Below are positions 1-9,246 of a stretch of DNA of 64,000 bases, in pieces. The position numbers were made by a program, and so were the translations under genes. This stretch comes from Yersinia pekkanenii (lineage in GTDB: Bacteria > Pseudomonadota > Gammaproteobacteria > Enterobacterales > Enterobacteriaceae), in the NCBI RefSeq assembly GCF_001152565.1, contig NZ_CQAZ01000015.1, positions 1 through 64,000 of the forward strand, written 5' to 3'. The first letter of the stretch is position 1. Each line of letters starts with the position of its first letter. The notes under the pieces were generated by a model. It did no database searches and had not been told where the DNA came from. It was given only the letters and a program-made list of their open reading frames with translations.

Positions 1-476
1 ACTCGAAAGGGTTTACCGCTTCAATTGAGAGTGGCTATACCTTTAAAGTGGGTGAAAGTGCTAATAATGGCTACTTTATTCAGCCAAAAGCTCAGATGGT
101 ATGGATGGGCGTCAAAGCTGATTCTCATACAGAAACCAATGGTACGGTTGTCTCTGGTGAAGGCGATAACAATATTCAAACTCGTCTGGGAGCGAAAGCC
201 TTTATCAGCCCAATCCAAACAGCCGATAAAGCTCAAGGGCCAGTATTTAAACCTTATATTGAAACCAACTGGATCCATAACACCAAAGATTTCGGCACCA
301 CATTAGATGGCATCACGGTAAAACAAGCGGGTGCAGCCAATGTGGCGGAAGTGAAGTTGGGTGTTGACGGCCAGATAAACAACAAACTGAACCTGTGGGG
401 GAATGTGGGTCAGCAAGTGGGTAATAATGGCTACAGTGACAGCAGTATCACACTGGGTGTTAAATATAATTTCTAA
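1..476 (+). CDS. autotransporter, C-terminal beta-barrel fragment (cut by window start)
   Basis: This is the 3' end of a type V secreted protein. The frame is open from base 3 with no start in the window. About 157 residues show alternating hydrophobic beta strands typical of an AidA/pertactin-type outer-membrane barrel (ESGYTFKVGE, YFIQPKAQMVW, RLGAKAFI, FKPYIETNW, KLNLWGNVGQQ) and end in GVKYNF, the terminal aromatic used for BAM recognition. The barrel anchors an N-terminal passenger that lies outside the window, so its function (adhesin, protease or other) cannot be read here. A strong terminator follows 60 bases downstream. Confidence 0.85.
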   Translation, partial: SKGFTASIESGYTFKVGESANNGYFIQPKAQMVWMGVKADSHTETNGTVVSGEGDNNIQTRLGAKAFISPIQTADKAQGPVFKPYIETNWIHNTKDFGTTLDGITVKQAGAANVAEVKLGVDGQINNKLNLWGNVGQQVGNNGYSDSSITLGVKYNF

Positions 477-538
477 CTATGCCTGCCTTCCTACAACTCG
501 AATTATTTAGGGTGTAAAGTAAGGCATTATAAGTCATT

Positions 539-571
539 AACGGTACATATCATTGGGTATGTACCGTTTTT
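539..571 (+). terminator. Rho-independent terminator of the autotransporter gene
   Basis: Perfect 11-bp inverted repeat (AACGGTACATA at 539-549, TATGTACCGTT at 558-568) with an 8-base loop, running into a short T run. It lies between two convergent genes. Confidence 0.85.
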
Positions 572-576
572 CATGG

Positions 577-2196
577 TTAATCCAGCGGCTCTTCCTGCAC
601 TTCGAGCACATGGTATGCCGTTGAGCAGAACAGTGAATTTAAGCGTTTCATATCACCTAATAGCCCCATATGCAGGCTGCTGGTCTCAATACTCTGGACG
701 TTATGCTGATGTAGACGTTCAACGTGTGAGTGAGAATAACGACGGTTCAGTAAGCGAAAACGGTGTTTGGCACGACGTAGCCGCTTGGCGTTATTGATAT
801 CACGGGATAAAAATACCGACATCCCTAAATCCAGATTAGCCACTAAGCGGGTATGCAGGGTATTTAACTCCTCGAACCCTTTGGCAGAAAATGGCTTGCG
901 TGCATTGAGCGACTTGGCGGCCACATCGGCGGTCATACGGCCAATGATATCGCCAGCTTGCTGGAGGTTGACTGCCGTATCAATAATTTCAGCCCAACGG
1001 CGCGAATCAATTTCACCCAATTCATCTTGCTGGATCTGTGCTAAATACAATTTAATCGCGCTGTACAGCATGTCGACCTCGTCTTCCAGCAGGCTCACTT
1101 CATGTTTTTGCTGTTTATTTCCTTCCAGCACTTCTTTAAAGCGGAATAGCATTTGCTCCAGTACATCGCCCATCCGCAGGGTTTCCCGCACGGCGTTGGC
1201 TAATGCCAGTGACGGCGTATCGATGGCGGTGATATCAAGATAGCGTGGGGCCGAGGGCTGCACGATATTCTGGTCATCGCTGACCAATCGGCTACAGATT
1301 CGAGCCATTACTCCAACAAATGGTAGCATCAGCAAGCAGCGCAGCAGGTTATAGAATACGTGGAAGTAAATGACGACTTCAGCGGCGGGTAAGTTACGCG
1401 CGAACAGCCATTGGCCTAGCATATTGACCCAAGGAACCACCAAGATGCAGCCGGTAACTTTAAACAACAAGCTGCCTAACACGACCTGGCGGGAGATAGC
1501 ATTCTGTCCACGGCTGCTGATCAGCGCCAGCAAACCACTGCCCAGATTTGAGCCAATCACAATACACAGCGCAATGTTCAGTGGCACCAAACCGGTAGCG
1601 GCCAATGTGGCGGTCAGTAAGACGGCGGCCAAACTGGAATAACTGATCATGGCGAACAGTGCGCCAATCAGTAAGGCCAGAATAGTATCGCCGGTCAGGG
1701 ATGAGAAAATGGCCTGAACGGCGGTTGCCTGGGTAATCGGCCCGGCGGCGGTGACAATCAGTTGCAGCGCCAGAATAATCAGCCCGAGGCCAATGCACAC
1801 TCGGCCCATCTGACCAATACGGGTTTTGCGTTGGCCGAGGAAGACAATCACCCCGACTAAGATAAGCAAGGGTGACAGCCAGGAGAGTGGGAAGGTCAGC
1901 ACCCGTGCCATCAGCGCCGTCCCAACATCGGCACCTAACATAATCACCAATGCGGGTGACAGTGAAATCAGCCCCTGCGAGACAAACGAAATAACCAGCA
2001 ACGCGGTCGCATTACTGCTTTGTACCAGCGCAGTGACCCCAATCCCGGCGATAAACGCAGTCGGTTTTTTCTGGATACTGGCACTGAGAACTCGGCGCAA
2101 ATCCGCACCGTAAACACGCATGATACCGGTGCGAACAATGTGTGTTCCCCACACCAGCAGGGCGACAGAAGAAAGCAGATGAAGCAGAGTTAGCAT
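577..2196 (-). CDS. yjbB: Na/Pi cotransporter family protein (YjbB-like)
   Basis: Inner-membrane phosphate transporter of the NptA/PNaS family. About eight hydrophobic segments fill residues 1-330 in two inverted repeats. The first carries QSSNAT near residue 60, and the second carries the matching SYSSLA stretch near 190. The C-terminal 200 residues are a soluble helical PhoU-like domain containing RRYSHSHVERLHQHN. The length of 539 aa is normal for E. coli YjbB, which it closely resembles from memory. ATG at 2196 (MLTLLHLL) is preferred over the upstream in-frame TTG at 2202. It lies 37 bp after the nucleoside hydrolase on the same strand and could be cotranscribed with it. Confidence 0.88.
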   Translation of the reverse strand: MLTLLHLLSSVALLVWGTHIVRTGIMRVYGADLRRVLSASIQKKPTAFIAGIGVTALVQSSNATALLVISFVSQGLISLSPALVIMLGADVGTALMARVLTFPLSWLSPLLILVGVIVFLGQRKTRIGQMGRVCIGLGLIILALQLIVTAAGPITQATAVQAIFSSLTGDTILALLIGALFAMISYSSLAAVLLTATLAATGLVPLNIALCIVIGSNLGSGLLALISSRGQNAISRQVVLGSLLFKVTGCILVVPWVNMLGQWLFARNLPAAEVVIYFHVFYNLLRCLLMLPFVGVMARICSRLVSDDQNIVQPSAPRYLDITAIDTPSLALANAVRETLRMGDVLEQMLFRFKEVLEGNKQQKHEVSLLEDEVDMLYSAIKLYLAQIQQDELGEIDSRRWAEIIDTAVNLQQAGDIIGRMTADVAAKSLNARKPFSAKGFEELNTLHTRLVANLDLGMSVFLSRDINNAKRLRRAKHRFRLLNRRYSHSHVERLHQHNVQSIETSSLHMGLLGDMKRLNSLFCSTAYHVLEVQEEPLD

Positions 2197-2233
2197 AGTC
2201 AATCTCAGTGGTGGCGAGGTGGCTCCAATCCGG

Positions 2234-3217
2234 TTAGGTAAAATTGCTCAGGGATTGATAAATTCGATCCAAGAGTTTTTTATTATCAACTGTTTGCAGT
2301 ATTTTTACCGGTTTGCCCTGTGGGGCCGGGATACCGACATCTAAACGTAAATTATTCGGACTGAAACGCAACGTCATTCCACGGGTCAGCACGCCTTCCA
2401 GAGCCACATCGACATAGTCGCGGGTGGTGGTCACCAAGGTCTTATCCAGTAACCAAGCCACCACCAGCGCATCATGAACCCAACAGCCCGGCAGTTGGCG
2501 TGTTTGCATCGAATAGCTTACCCACGGGCGCATAGTTTCGACCAAATAACGGCTGAGTGGCGAGTCGATTTGCGCAATCTTGTCCAAATCCTGATGCACC
2601 AGTTGGGTCTGAGTCGTGACATCCAAAGGGGCGAGCGTCATGTTGGCACCGCTGGTCAGCACCACATGTGCCGCTTCGGGATCGATACCAAAATTAGTGT
2701 CTTTAAGGTAACCATCAACATTAAACACGCCACCCATTATAGCAATTTCTGCTACAGATGACGCCAGTTGTGGGTAAAGCTGCATGGCATGGGCGATATT
2801 AGTCAGCGGGCCGATGGCCACTAAGGTTATCTCACCGGGGTTATTACAGATTAGTTCGCCAATAGCGTGGGCCGCCAATGGCGCACCGGAGATCACGATG
2901 GGCGGTTGATGAGTCTGTTGCCAAAGTGCCGTTAATCCATTTTTGACTGCGCCATTATCCAGCTTATCGCGCCAGCGTGCCATGGGTTCGACCAGTGCCT
3001 GTGAGGCACCGCGTATGATGGGGATATTCAGCCCCAGACGGGTAATCAAATCATGAGCAACAGAAAACCCCACTTCGCTTGAGGTATTACCTGCCACGAT
3101 AGTGATCAGTTCTAGTGCTATTTCCGGGGCCGCGATGGCCAGCGCCAGAGCTAAACCATCATCTACATTGGCGCCGGGTACGCCATTTCCTGGGTCACAA
3201 TCAATAATTAAACGCAT
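2234..3217 (-). CDS. inosine/uridine-preferring nucleoside hydrolase family protein
   Basis: Enzyme of the ribonucleoside hydrolase family that splits nucleosides into ribose and base. At the N-terminus, IIDCDPG is separated from VDDG by a loop (NGVPGAN). In most family members the calcium-binding DxDPGxDD motif is contiguous, so this copy has an insertion in the metal site. The downstream signatures are present: LVAIGPLTNIA near residue 138, EIAIMGG near 160 and the HDALVVAW helix near 250. The length of 327 aa is normal. It starts 12 bp after a LacI-type regulator and is probably controlled by it. The exact nucleoside preference cannot be read. Confidence 0.85.
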   Translation of the reverse strand: MRLIIDCDPGNGVPGANVDDGLALALAIAAPEIALELITIVAGNTSSEVGFSVAHDLITRLGLNIPIIRGASQALVEPMARWRDKLDNGAVKNGLTALWQQTHQPPIVISGAPLAAHAIGELICNNPGEITLVAIGPLTNIAHAMQLYPQLASSVAEIAIMGGVFNVDGYLKDTNFGIDPEAAHVVLTSGANMTLAPLDVTTQTQLVHQDLDKIAQIDSPLSRYLVETMRPWVSYSMQTRQLPGCWVHDALVVAWLLDKTLVTTTRDYVDVALEGVLTRGMTLRFSPNNLRLDVGIPAPQGKPVKILQTVDNKKLLDRIYQSLSNFT

Positions 3218-3229
3218 GTTTTTATCTTT

Positions 3230-4261
3230 TTATAATGGAAGATCAATGAGTTTGGGGATAAAACAGCCGCAGGACTCACCGATTTGCAGCGAAAAGTCGA
3301 ATTCACGAAGGGTCGGTACTCCATCCCAGTTTTTTAGCATCTCAATCGCGGTTTTTGCCATCGCATCCACCGGTTGGCGCACCGTCGTTAATGACGGCAC
3401 GTTATATTCCGATTCAACGGTGCCGTTAAAACAGACCAGCGCCAGATCTCTGGGAGCCGTCAGGTTGTGCTCGGCCATTGCTCGCAGGCAGCCGAGCGCC
3501 TGTAATTCATTGGTAGCAAACAGTGCCTGTGGTAACGGCCCTTTCAACATCTGCTGTGCCGCCTGATAACCACCGGGACGGGTATAATCGGCTGAAAAAG
3601 TCCACTCATGGCGCACGCTCAACCCTGCTTGTTGCAACGCATCTTGCCAGCCATTAACCCTATCTTGAGTATTAAGCATATCCAGTGGACCGCAAATAAT
3701 GGCGATTTCACGATGACCATGTTCAATCAGATGTTGGGTCGCTTGAAAGGCCGCAGCACGCTCATCCACACGGATGGCACAAGTTTGTTGCGCAGCATCG
3801 ACTCTGTCCAGCATCACAAACGGTGTGCCGGTAGCCTGAATTAATTCGATGTAGGGATGGCGATCGACACTGGTATACAGCAAACCATCCACCTGACGAT
3901 GCAGCAGATTATTGATAAGTTCAAGTTCACGCTGACGAGAGTCACCGGCGTCGCCCAGTAACAACACTTGCCCGTTAGCAAAGGCTTCCCGTTGTAGGGC
4001 ATGGGCCATTGAGGAGATAAATGGGTTGGAAATATTGGGCACTACCAACCCATAAGTTTTGGTGGTTCCACAGGCTAAGGCTCTGGCAATCTCATTAGGG
4101 CGGTAACCGGTTTTTTTAATGGCATCAAGTACACGCTGTTTGGTGGCTGGCGCGACCGGACGCGGCCCATTATTGATGACATAACTCACTACCGCCACAG
4201 AAGTGCCTGCTTCACGTGCGACATCAGAACGTGTAATACGATGAAACTGAGGGTTTACCAA
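3230..4261 (-). CDS. LacI-family transcriptional regulator (nucleoside hydrolase operon)
   Basis: DNA-binding repressor of 343 aa. The N-terminal helix-turn-helix covers about residues 8-30 (ITRSDVAREAGTSVAVVSYV) and is followed by the hinge (RPNEIARALA). A periplasmic-binding-protein-like effector domain fills the rest, with ATQHLIEHGHREIAIICG and TTVRQPVDAMAKTAIEML in the usual places. It lies immediately upstream of the nucleoside hydrolase on the same strand, so the likely ligand is a nucleoside, ribose or related sugar; this is inference from context. No clear palindromic operator was found in the 180-bp upstream gap. Confidence 0.9.
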   Translation of the reverse strand: MVNPQFHRITRSDVAREAGTSVAVVSYVINNGPRPVAPATKQRVLDAIKKTGYRPNEIARALACGTTKTYGLVVPNISNPFISSMAHALQREAFANGQVLLLGDAGDSRQRELELINNLLHRQVDGLLYTSVDRHPYIELIQATGTPFVMLDRVDAAQQTCAIRVDERAAAFQATQHLIEHGHREIAIICGPLDMLNTQDRVNGWQDALQQAGLSVRHEWTFSADYTRPGGYQAAQQMLKGPLPQALFATNELQALGCLRAMAEHNLTAPRDLALVCFNGTVESEYNVPSLTTVRQPVDAMAKTAIEMLKNWDGVPTLREFDFSLQIGESCGCFIPKLIDLPL

Positions 4262-4440
4262 CGTGACCTACTTAATCTGAATACAGATGCCATATAACCC
4301 CTTTATTTACTTCACATAATATCGGGGATTAGGCTACTGACAAAGTAAAATGAAGGGGAAACGTGCATTGGCTGTTTAACCCCTTCACTCGCCGAGTTAT
4401 CAATAGGTTTGTCAGTAACCTCGAAACCTGTCTTGCGATA

Positions 4441-5844
4441 TTAAATGGCATCTTCTGGCAAATTGAGGTCACGTCCGCGCGTCTCAGGAGCAAAGAAGGT
4501 GGTGACAAATCCAATCCCTGCCATGACGGCAAAGTACAGGGCGATTGGCCACCAGTGGCCGGTTAAAGTCAACATGGCGGCAGCAATCAGTGGCGCAGTC
4601 CCCCCCGACAGGATGGAACCTAACTCTTTTGCCACTGCCATCTTAGTATAGCGGTTAGTCACGCCAAATAGCTCGACACCCCATGCCGCCTGTACCCCGA
4701 AGATACCCAGTGATGCCAGGCCCATACCCACAATGATAGTCCCCATCACAATAATCGGTTCGCGAGTTTCCAGCAGCATAAACGCGGGGAAAGCATAAAT
4801 AATCAGCAGTAAGCAGAACCAGCGATAGGTAATACGGCGACCAAATCGGTCTGACAGATAACCTGCCAGAGGAACAATCAGGAAGCCCAGACAGGAGGCG
4901 ATAAACACCGCCATGGTCGGTACCGATTTATCCACCATAAGCACTTTGGCGACATAACCAATCATAAAGCCTTGAGCCAGATAAGACGGGCCGTTCTCGC
5001 CGATACGCAAGCCAACCATGATCCAGAATGATTTGCTGCGCTGCCAGAAGCTGCGGTTATCTACTTCAGCTAGGTGTTCGCGACCCTGAGCCTGAGCTTG
5101 TTGGCGTTGTTGTTCCAGCAGCAGTTTTTGGCGTTCAAAGACCGGCGTTTCACGCATGTGACGGCGAATAAACAATGCAGCACCGGCAATTAAGATGCTG
5201 GAGAGGAACGGAATACGCCAGCCCCAATCAAGTAGGCTCTGCTTGTCCATCTGCAACACTAATAACCAAACCAATGCAGCCAGTAGTGTGCCGCTATTCG
5301 AACCTAATGCAATAATTGAAGACACCAGACCGCGTTTTTTAGCCGGGGCATATTCCCCTAGCATCACCGCGCCGCCAGAGAGTTCAGCACCCGCCCCTAA
5401 CCCTTGCATAAAGCGTAAGAATGCCAGACTGGCCGGTGCCCACAAGCCGATAGAGGCATAGCTTGGGATCAGGCCAATCAGGGTGGTGGAAACACCCATT
5501 AAGGTGATGGTGGTAATCATGACCACTTTCCGGCCCTTGCGGTCACCTAATCTGCCAAACAACAGCGCGCCAATAGGGCGGGCAATAAAACCGACAGAGT
5601 AGGTCGCAAAGCTGGATAACAAAGCGATCGCAGGTGTTGCTTCAGGGAAGAAAACATCACCAAATATTATGCCAGCGGCTAAACCATAGAGTGCAAAATC
5701 TGCATACTCCATAGCGGTGCCAAGCCAGCATGAAAAGGCCGCCCGCCAAAAATCTTTACGACCTTCGGGCGTAGCCAGACGCTCTTCCGCAGCCATGCTC
5801 TCTGATGGAGCATTGTCTGCTGCTGGGCTATTGAGTGAAGTCAT
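4441..5844 (-). CDS. MFS transporter, metabolite:H+ symporter (MHS) subfamily
   Basis: Inner-membrane secondary transporter of 467 aa with about twelve hydrophobic segments. It carries the signature loop GRLGDRKGRKVVM between helices 2 and 3 and the MHS-type start of the membrane part (SCWLGTAMEYADFALYG). A charged loop rich in Q and E near residues 230-270 joins the two halves, and the repeated DRFGRR motif is near 335. MHS members move organic acids, shikimate or osmolytes; the substrate cannot be read here. ATG at 5844 has an AGGGGA sequence upstream. Its 3' end is 180 bp from the LacI regulator start, so it may be a separate unit. Confidence 0.85.
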   Translation of the reverse strand: MTSLNSPAADNAPSESMAAEERLATPEGRKDFWRAAFSCWLGTAMEYADFALYGLAAGIIFGDVFFPEATPAIALLSSFATYSVGFIARPIGALLFGRLGDRKGRKVVMITTITLMGVSTTLIGLIPSYASIGLWAPASLAFLRFMQGLGAGAELSGGAVMLGEYAPAKKRGLVSSIIALGSNSGTLLAALVWLLVLQMDKQSLLDWGWRIPFLSSILIAGAALFIRRHMRETPVFERQKLLLEQQRQQAQAQGREHLAEVDNRSFWQRSKSFWIMVGLRIGENGPSYLAQGFMIGYVAKVLMVDKSVPTMAVFIASCLGFLIVPLAGYLSDRFGRRITYRWFCLLLIIYAFPAFMLLETREPIIVMGTIIVGMGLASLGIFGVQAAWGVELFGVTNRYTKMAVAKELGSILSGGTAPLIAAAMLTLTGHWWPIALYFAVMAGIGFVTTFFAPETRGRDLNLPEDAI

Positions 5845-6326
5845 TAAAAAGGTTCCCCTGGTGTTGAAGCATTATGTTCACGCATCAATGTTTGTTTGTT
5901 TATTGATCGTTTACTCCGTGGTTGGGATAAATCGGCCACGCGCTGTCGGACAAGTAAACATTAGAAAGCATTAATGTTGTTCCGTATTTTAAGTGTATCT
6001 ACCCGCGTAGATTGGTCAATTTAATTATTATACCTTTAGATATTGTTCACAAAATTGTCATATAACCGCTCAATATTTACACGAAAATTGTGGGCGAGCG
6101 CGCAGTAAAATCCGTTATGTATGTGCTATTGGCGGGGTAGGCATCATTCTATTTTCGAATATGGGGGGCAACTACAGGCGGTATTTCTTTTAAGTCCCTA
6201 TTTCACAGATGAGCTTTTCTCTTCTGTTCATCACTCGTATATATCGGTATTATCTAGCCATTAGTAATGCAAATCATTAGCGTTAGCACTCAAGGATATT
6301 TACATCCCCACTTTTCAGGAGAGAAA
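5845..6326. promoter_or_regulatory. divergent intergenic region with promoters of the MHS transporter and the siderophore ABC operon
   Basis: AT-rich 480-bp gap without a convincing gene. It holds a short perfect palindrome (ATCTAC-ccgc-GTAGAT, 5997-6012) of unknown meaning and a Fur-like site at 6263-6281 next to the rightward ABC operon. Confidence 0.6.
6263..6281 (+). promoter_or_regulatory. Fur box-like operator upstream of the siderophore ABC transporter
   Basis: AGTAATGCAAATCATTAGC matches 14 of 19 positions of the Fur consensus GATAATGATAATCATTATC by hand alignment. It sits 45 bp before the ATG of the binding-protein gene, where iron-loaded Fur would block transcription. Confidence 0.6.
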
Positions 6327-7280
6327 ATGCGATTACGTTTAGCTTTATTTTCGTCATTGTTGGCAGCGACGGTGGCAATTACCGGGTGTGATGATTCATC
6401 TGCCGCACCGGAAGAGTCAGCAAAAATCAGCATCGAACATGCGCAAGGAACCACTCAAGTTCCACTGAACCCGCAAAAGGTCATCATACTGAACCCCTCA
6501 GTGCTGGATATGGCCGATGCCTTAGACATTAAAGTGGCCGGTGTGCCTCAGACCAGTACCCATCTACCCGCATTTTTATCCAAGTACAGTGGCACTGAGT
6601 ATCTCAATGCCGGTACCTTGTTTGAACCCGACTATGAGGTATTGAGTCAGGCTAAACCTGACCTGATCATCGCGGGGGGACGTGCTCATGATGCCTATGA
6701 CAAACTTAGCGCCATCGCACCGACTATCGCCCTGGATATCGACCCTAAGCACTTTACCCAGAGTCTGACTCAGCGCACGGAACAATTGGCATCAATCTTC
6801 GGTAAAGAGGCAGAGGCGAAAACGCTGCTGAGCAAATTTACCTCTCAGATCAATACCATCAAACAGAAATCAGCTCATGCAGGGTCTGCCATGGTGGTGA
6901 TGGTCAGTGGCGGCAAAATGTCGGCTTACACGCCGGGTTCGCGTTTCGGCTTTATTTTTGACGAGTTAGGTTTCAGCTCTGCGGCCAACTTCACTGAGGC
7001 CGGTAATCATGGCAACGTGGTGACTTCTGAATTCATTCTTAATGCCAACCCTGAGTGGCTGTTTGTCCTTGATAGAGACAATGCAATCGGGCGTACTGAA
7101 GGCCAGTCGGCACAACAGATCCTTGATAACCCATTGATTAATAAAACCAAGGCATGGCAGAACAATCACATTATCTATATCGACTCGGCCTCGCTTTACA
7201 TCGCGGGTGGCATCCAGAGTTATACCCAGTTGATGGATAAAATTAGTGCGGTACTGGATAAACAAGCGGCAGCACAGTAA
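6327..7280 (+). CDS. ferric-siderophore ABC transporter, substrate-binding lipoprotein
   Basis: Periplasmic binding protein of the FecB/FatB/CeuE type, 317 aa. The signal peptide ends in a lipobox (ITGC, Cys21), so the protein is probably membrane-tethered. A class III binding fold follows, with GVPQTSTHLP and the paired DLIIAGGR motif near residue 110. ATG at 6327 is chosen because AGGAGAG lies just upstream and the signal peptide begins there. It heads a four-gene rightward operon. Resemblance is to the catechol/petrobactin-type YclNOPQ and Vct/Fat systems rather than to FhuBCD; the actual ligand is not known. Confidence 0.88.
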   Translation: MRLRLALFSSLLAATVAITGCDDSSAAPEESAKISIEHAQGTTQVPLNPQKVIILNPSVLDMADALDIKVAGVPQTSTHLPAFLSKYSGTEYLNAGTLFEPDYEVLSQAKPDLIIAGGRAHDAYDKLSAIAPTIALDIDPKHFTQSLTQRTEQLASIFGKEAEAKTLLSKFTSQINTIKQKSAHAGSAMVVMVSGGKMSAYTPGSRFGFIFDELGFSSAANFTEAGNHGNVVTSEFILNANPEWLFVLDRDNAIGRTEGQSAQQILDNPLINKTKAWQNNHIIYIDSASLYIAGGIQSYTQLMDKISAVLDKQAAAQ

Positions 7281-7289
7281 TTCCTAACG

Positions 7290-8249
7290 ATGAAAAATCT
7301 TAGCTTTATAGCAGGCTTGGTTATCTTACTGGGCCTGATGACGTGTAGCCTGTTTATCGGTGCCGGTCATGTCACCTTCGCAGAGGTCTGGTCTGATCCG
7401 GACATGCGCGACATATTTTTACTCAGCCGAGTACCGCGAACGCTGGCCCTGGTCCTTGCGGGCAGCGCCATGAGTGTTGCTGGTCTCATCATGCAGATGC
7501 TAACGCAAAACCGGTTTGTTGAACCTTCGATTGCGGGTACCACTCAATCTGCCAGCCTTGGCTTGTTATTGGTCATGGTTTTCAGCCCATCGGCTCCAGT
7601 GATAGTAAAAATGTTGGTGGCAACGGTATTCGCCATGGGGGGCACCGCGCTGTTCATGATGCTACTGGCGCGCATGAGGATGAAATCGGCGCTGATGGTA
7701 CCGCTGACTGGCATTATGCTGGGTGCTGTATTTAGTGCGGTGACAACCTTTCTGGCAATGGAGTTCGATCTCCTGCAATCGTTAGGCAGTTGGGAATCCG
7801 GTGATTTCTCTGGTGTATTGCAGGGCCGCTATGAACTGCTGTGGATAGTTGGCGCATTAACACTGATCGCCTGCCTGATCGCTGACCGCTTTACCGTCGC
7901 AGGAATGGGGCGAGATTTTTCGGTTAATGTTGGTCTGAATTATCAACGCGTTATGCTAATGGGGATGTCTATTATTGCCATCATCAGTGGTGTGGTGGTG
8001 GTGGTGATTGGCGTGCTGCCTTTCCTTGGTTTGATTGTACCTAATATTGTCAGTATGGCGATGGGCGACAATTTGCGCCGAACCATACCGTGGGTCAGTC
8101 TATGTGGCGGTGGTCTGGTGGTTTTCTGCGACATTATTGGTCGATTAATCAGCTACCCCTTTGAAATTCCTGCCAGCGTTATTTTGGGGGCGATTGGTGC
8201 ACTCGTTTTCCTGTTATTAATTGTTAGGACAAAACGTCATGCAGGCTGA
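7290..8249 (+). CDS. ferric-siderophore ABC transporter, FecCD-type permease 1
   Basis: Inner-membrane permease of 319 aa with about nine to ten hydrophobic helices. The family motif SRVPRTLALVLAGSAMSVAG lies near residues 45-65, and GVLPFLGLIVPNIV near 240 marks the loop that contacts the ATPase. The gene starts 9 bp after the binding protein and overlaps the second permease by 11 nt. It resembles the FatD/YclN group. Heterodimeric permeases of this family import ferric siderophores with the lipoprotein and ATPase encoded next to them. Confidence 0.88.
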   Translation: MKNLSFIAGLVILLGLMTCSLFIGAGHVTFAEVWSDPDMRDIFLLSRVPRTLALVLAGSAMSVAGLIMQMLTQNRFVEPSIAGTTQSASLGLLLVMVFSPSAPVIVKMLVATVFAMGGTALFMMLLARMRMKSALMVPLTGIMLGAVFSAVTTFLAMEFDLLQSLGSWESGDFSGVLQGRYELLWIVGALTLIACLIADRFTVAGMGRDFSVNVGLNYQRVMLMGMSIIAIISGVVVVVIGVLPFLGLIVPNIVSMAMGDNLRRTIPWVSLCGGGLVVFCDIIGRLISYPFEIPASVILGAIGALVFLLLIVRTKRHAG

Positions 8250-9246
8250 TGAGTTTTCTGCAAAAGCAAATCCCCTTCTGAGAATAGGCAATAGGCTAAG
8301 CTTACCGGCAAAGCGCTTGCTGTTATTAAGCATCATTGCTGTTGGCGCAATGGTCATATTTATGACCATTAATCTGAGGGGCAATATTCAGTATGTTCTG
8401 GTGCATCGCGGCCTTATTTTAGCCACCATGGTATTGGTCGCCTTCGCTGCCGGTATTGCCACCGTTTTATTCCAGACCGTCACCAATAATCGCATTTTAA
8501 CGCCGTCAGTTATGGGATTAGAAGCGCTGTTTATTCTCATCCAGACCATGCTGATATTTTTTGTCGATGCCAATGGTTTCAGAGTATTAGGCATTACCGG
8601 TAAATTTCTCTGTGAATCAGCATTATTACTGTTGTTCTCGGTGTTTCTATACCGCTGGTTATTGACCGGAGTGGGGATCAATCTGCACAAAGTGCTGCTG
8701 GTTGGCTTGGTTTGTGGCACGCTCTTTCGCAGTTTATCCAGTCTGATGCAGCGTCTTCTCTCGCCGGGGGAGTTTGCCGTATTGCAGGGGCGAGTCTTCG
8801 CGACATTTACCCGAGCTGCGCCGGAAATTATTGCCCTATCCAGCGGAATAATTGTTATCGTGGCTATTCTTGTTTGGCGCATGCGCCATTGCCTCGATAT
8901 TATCGCGCTGGGTAGAAATACCGCGATTAATCTGGGGGTCGCGTACCAGAAAAAAATAACCGCCATCCTCCTCCTTGTCTCGCTGTTGGTGGCCATATCC
9001 ACCGCACTTGTGGGGCCATTGACATTTTTAGGTTTGCTTATTGCTAATCTGGCTTATCCGATTGTTGGCTCGTTCCGTCATCAATATTTGCTGCCCGGTG
9101 TTTTCCTGCTGGGGACCATTACCTTGGTTGGCGGGCAATTGATCCTTGAACGTTTGCTGAACATGTCGGGAACCCTGTCGGTGGTTATTGAGTTTGTCGG
9201 AGGCGCGCTGTTTATTTATTTATTAATTAAAAAGGCTCCGGTGTGA
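8239..9246 (+). CDS. ferric-siderophore ABC transporter, FecCD-type permease 2
   Basis: Second membrane subunit, 335 aa, multi-helix, FatC/YclO-like. It has TNNRILTPSVMGLEALF near residue 85 and GPLTFLGLLIANLAYPIVG near 260, the permease-ATPase coupling loop. ATG at 8239 is preferred over an upstream TTG at 8221 because AGGA is suitably placed before it; this gives an 11-nt overlap with permease 1. The stop overlaps the GTG of the ATPase gene (GTGA), a sign of translational coupling. Confidence 0.86.
   Translation: MQADEFSAKANPLLRIGNRLSLPAKRLLLLSIIAVGAMVIFMTINLRGNIQYVLVHRGLILATMVLVAFAAGIATVLFQTVTNNRILTPSVMGLEALFILIQTMLIFFVDANGFRVLGITGKFLCESALLLLFSVFLYRWLLTGVGINLHKVLLVGLVCGTLFRSLSSLMQRLLSPGEFAVLQGRVFATFTRAAPEIIALSSGIIVIVAILVWRMRHCLDIIALGRNTAINLGVAYQKKITAILLLVSLLVAISTALVGPLTFLGLLIANLAYPIVGSFRHQYLLPGVFLLGTITLVGGQLILERLLNMSGTLSVVIEFVGGALFIYLLIKKAPV

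Noticed and set aside
767-1243. Long plus-strand open frame opposite yjbB
   Set aside because: It is the complement of a well-supported gene and its translation is serine/cysteine-rich without any family motif.
5997-6012. ATCTAC-ccgc-GTAGAT palindrome as an operator
   Set aside because: Six-bp arms are too short to support a call without conservation data; mentioned only within the intergenic entry.
8388-9002. 204-codon minus-strand open frame
   Set aside because: It lies wholly opposite the second siderophore permease; the composition is low-complexity and no ribosome site is present.
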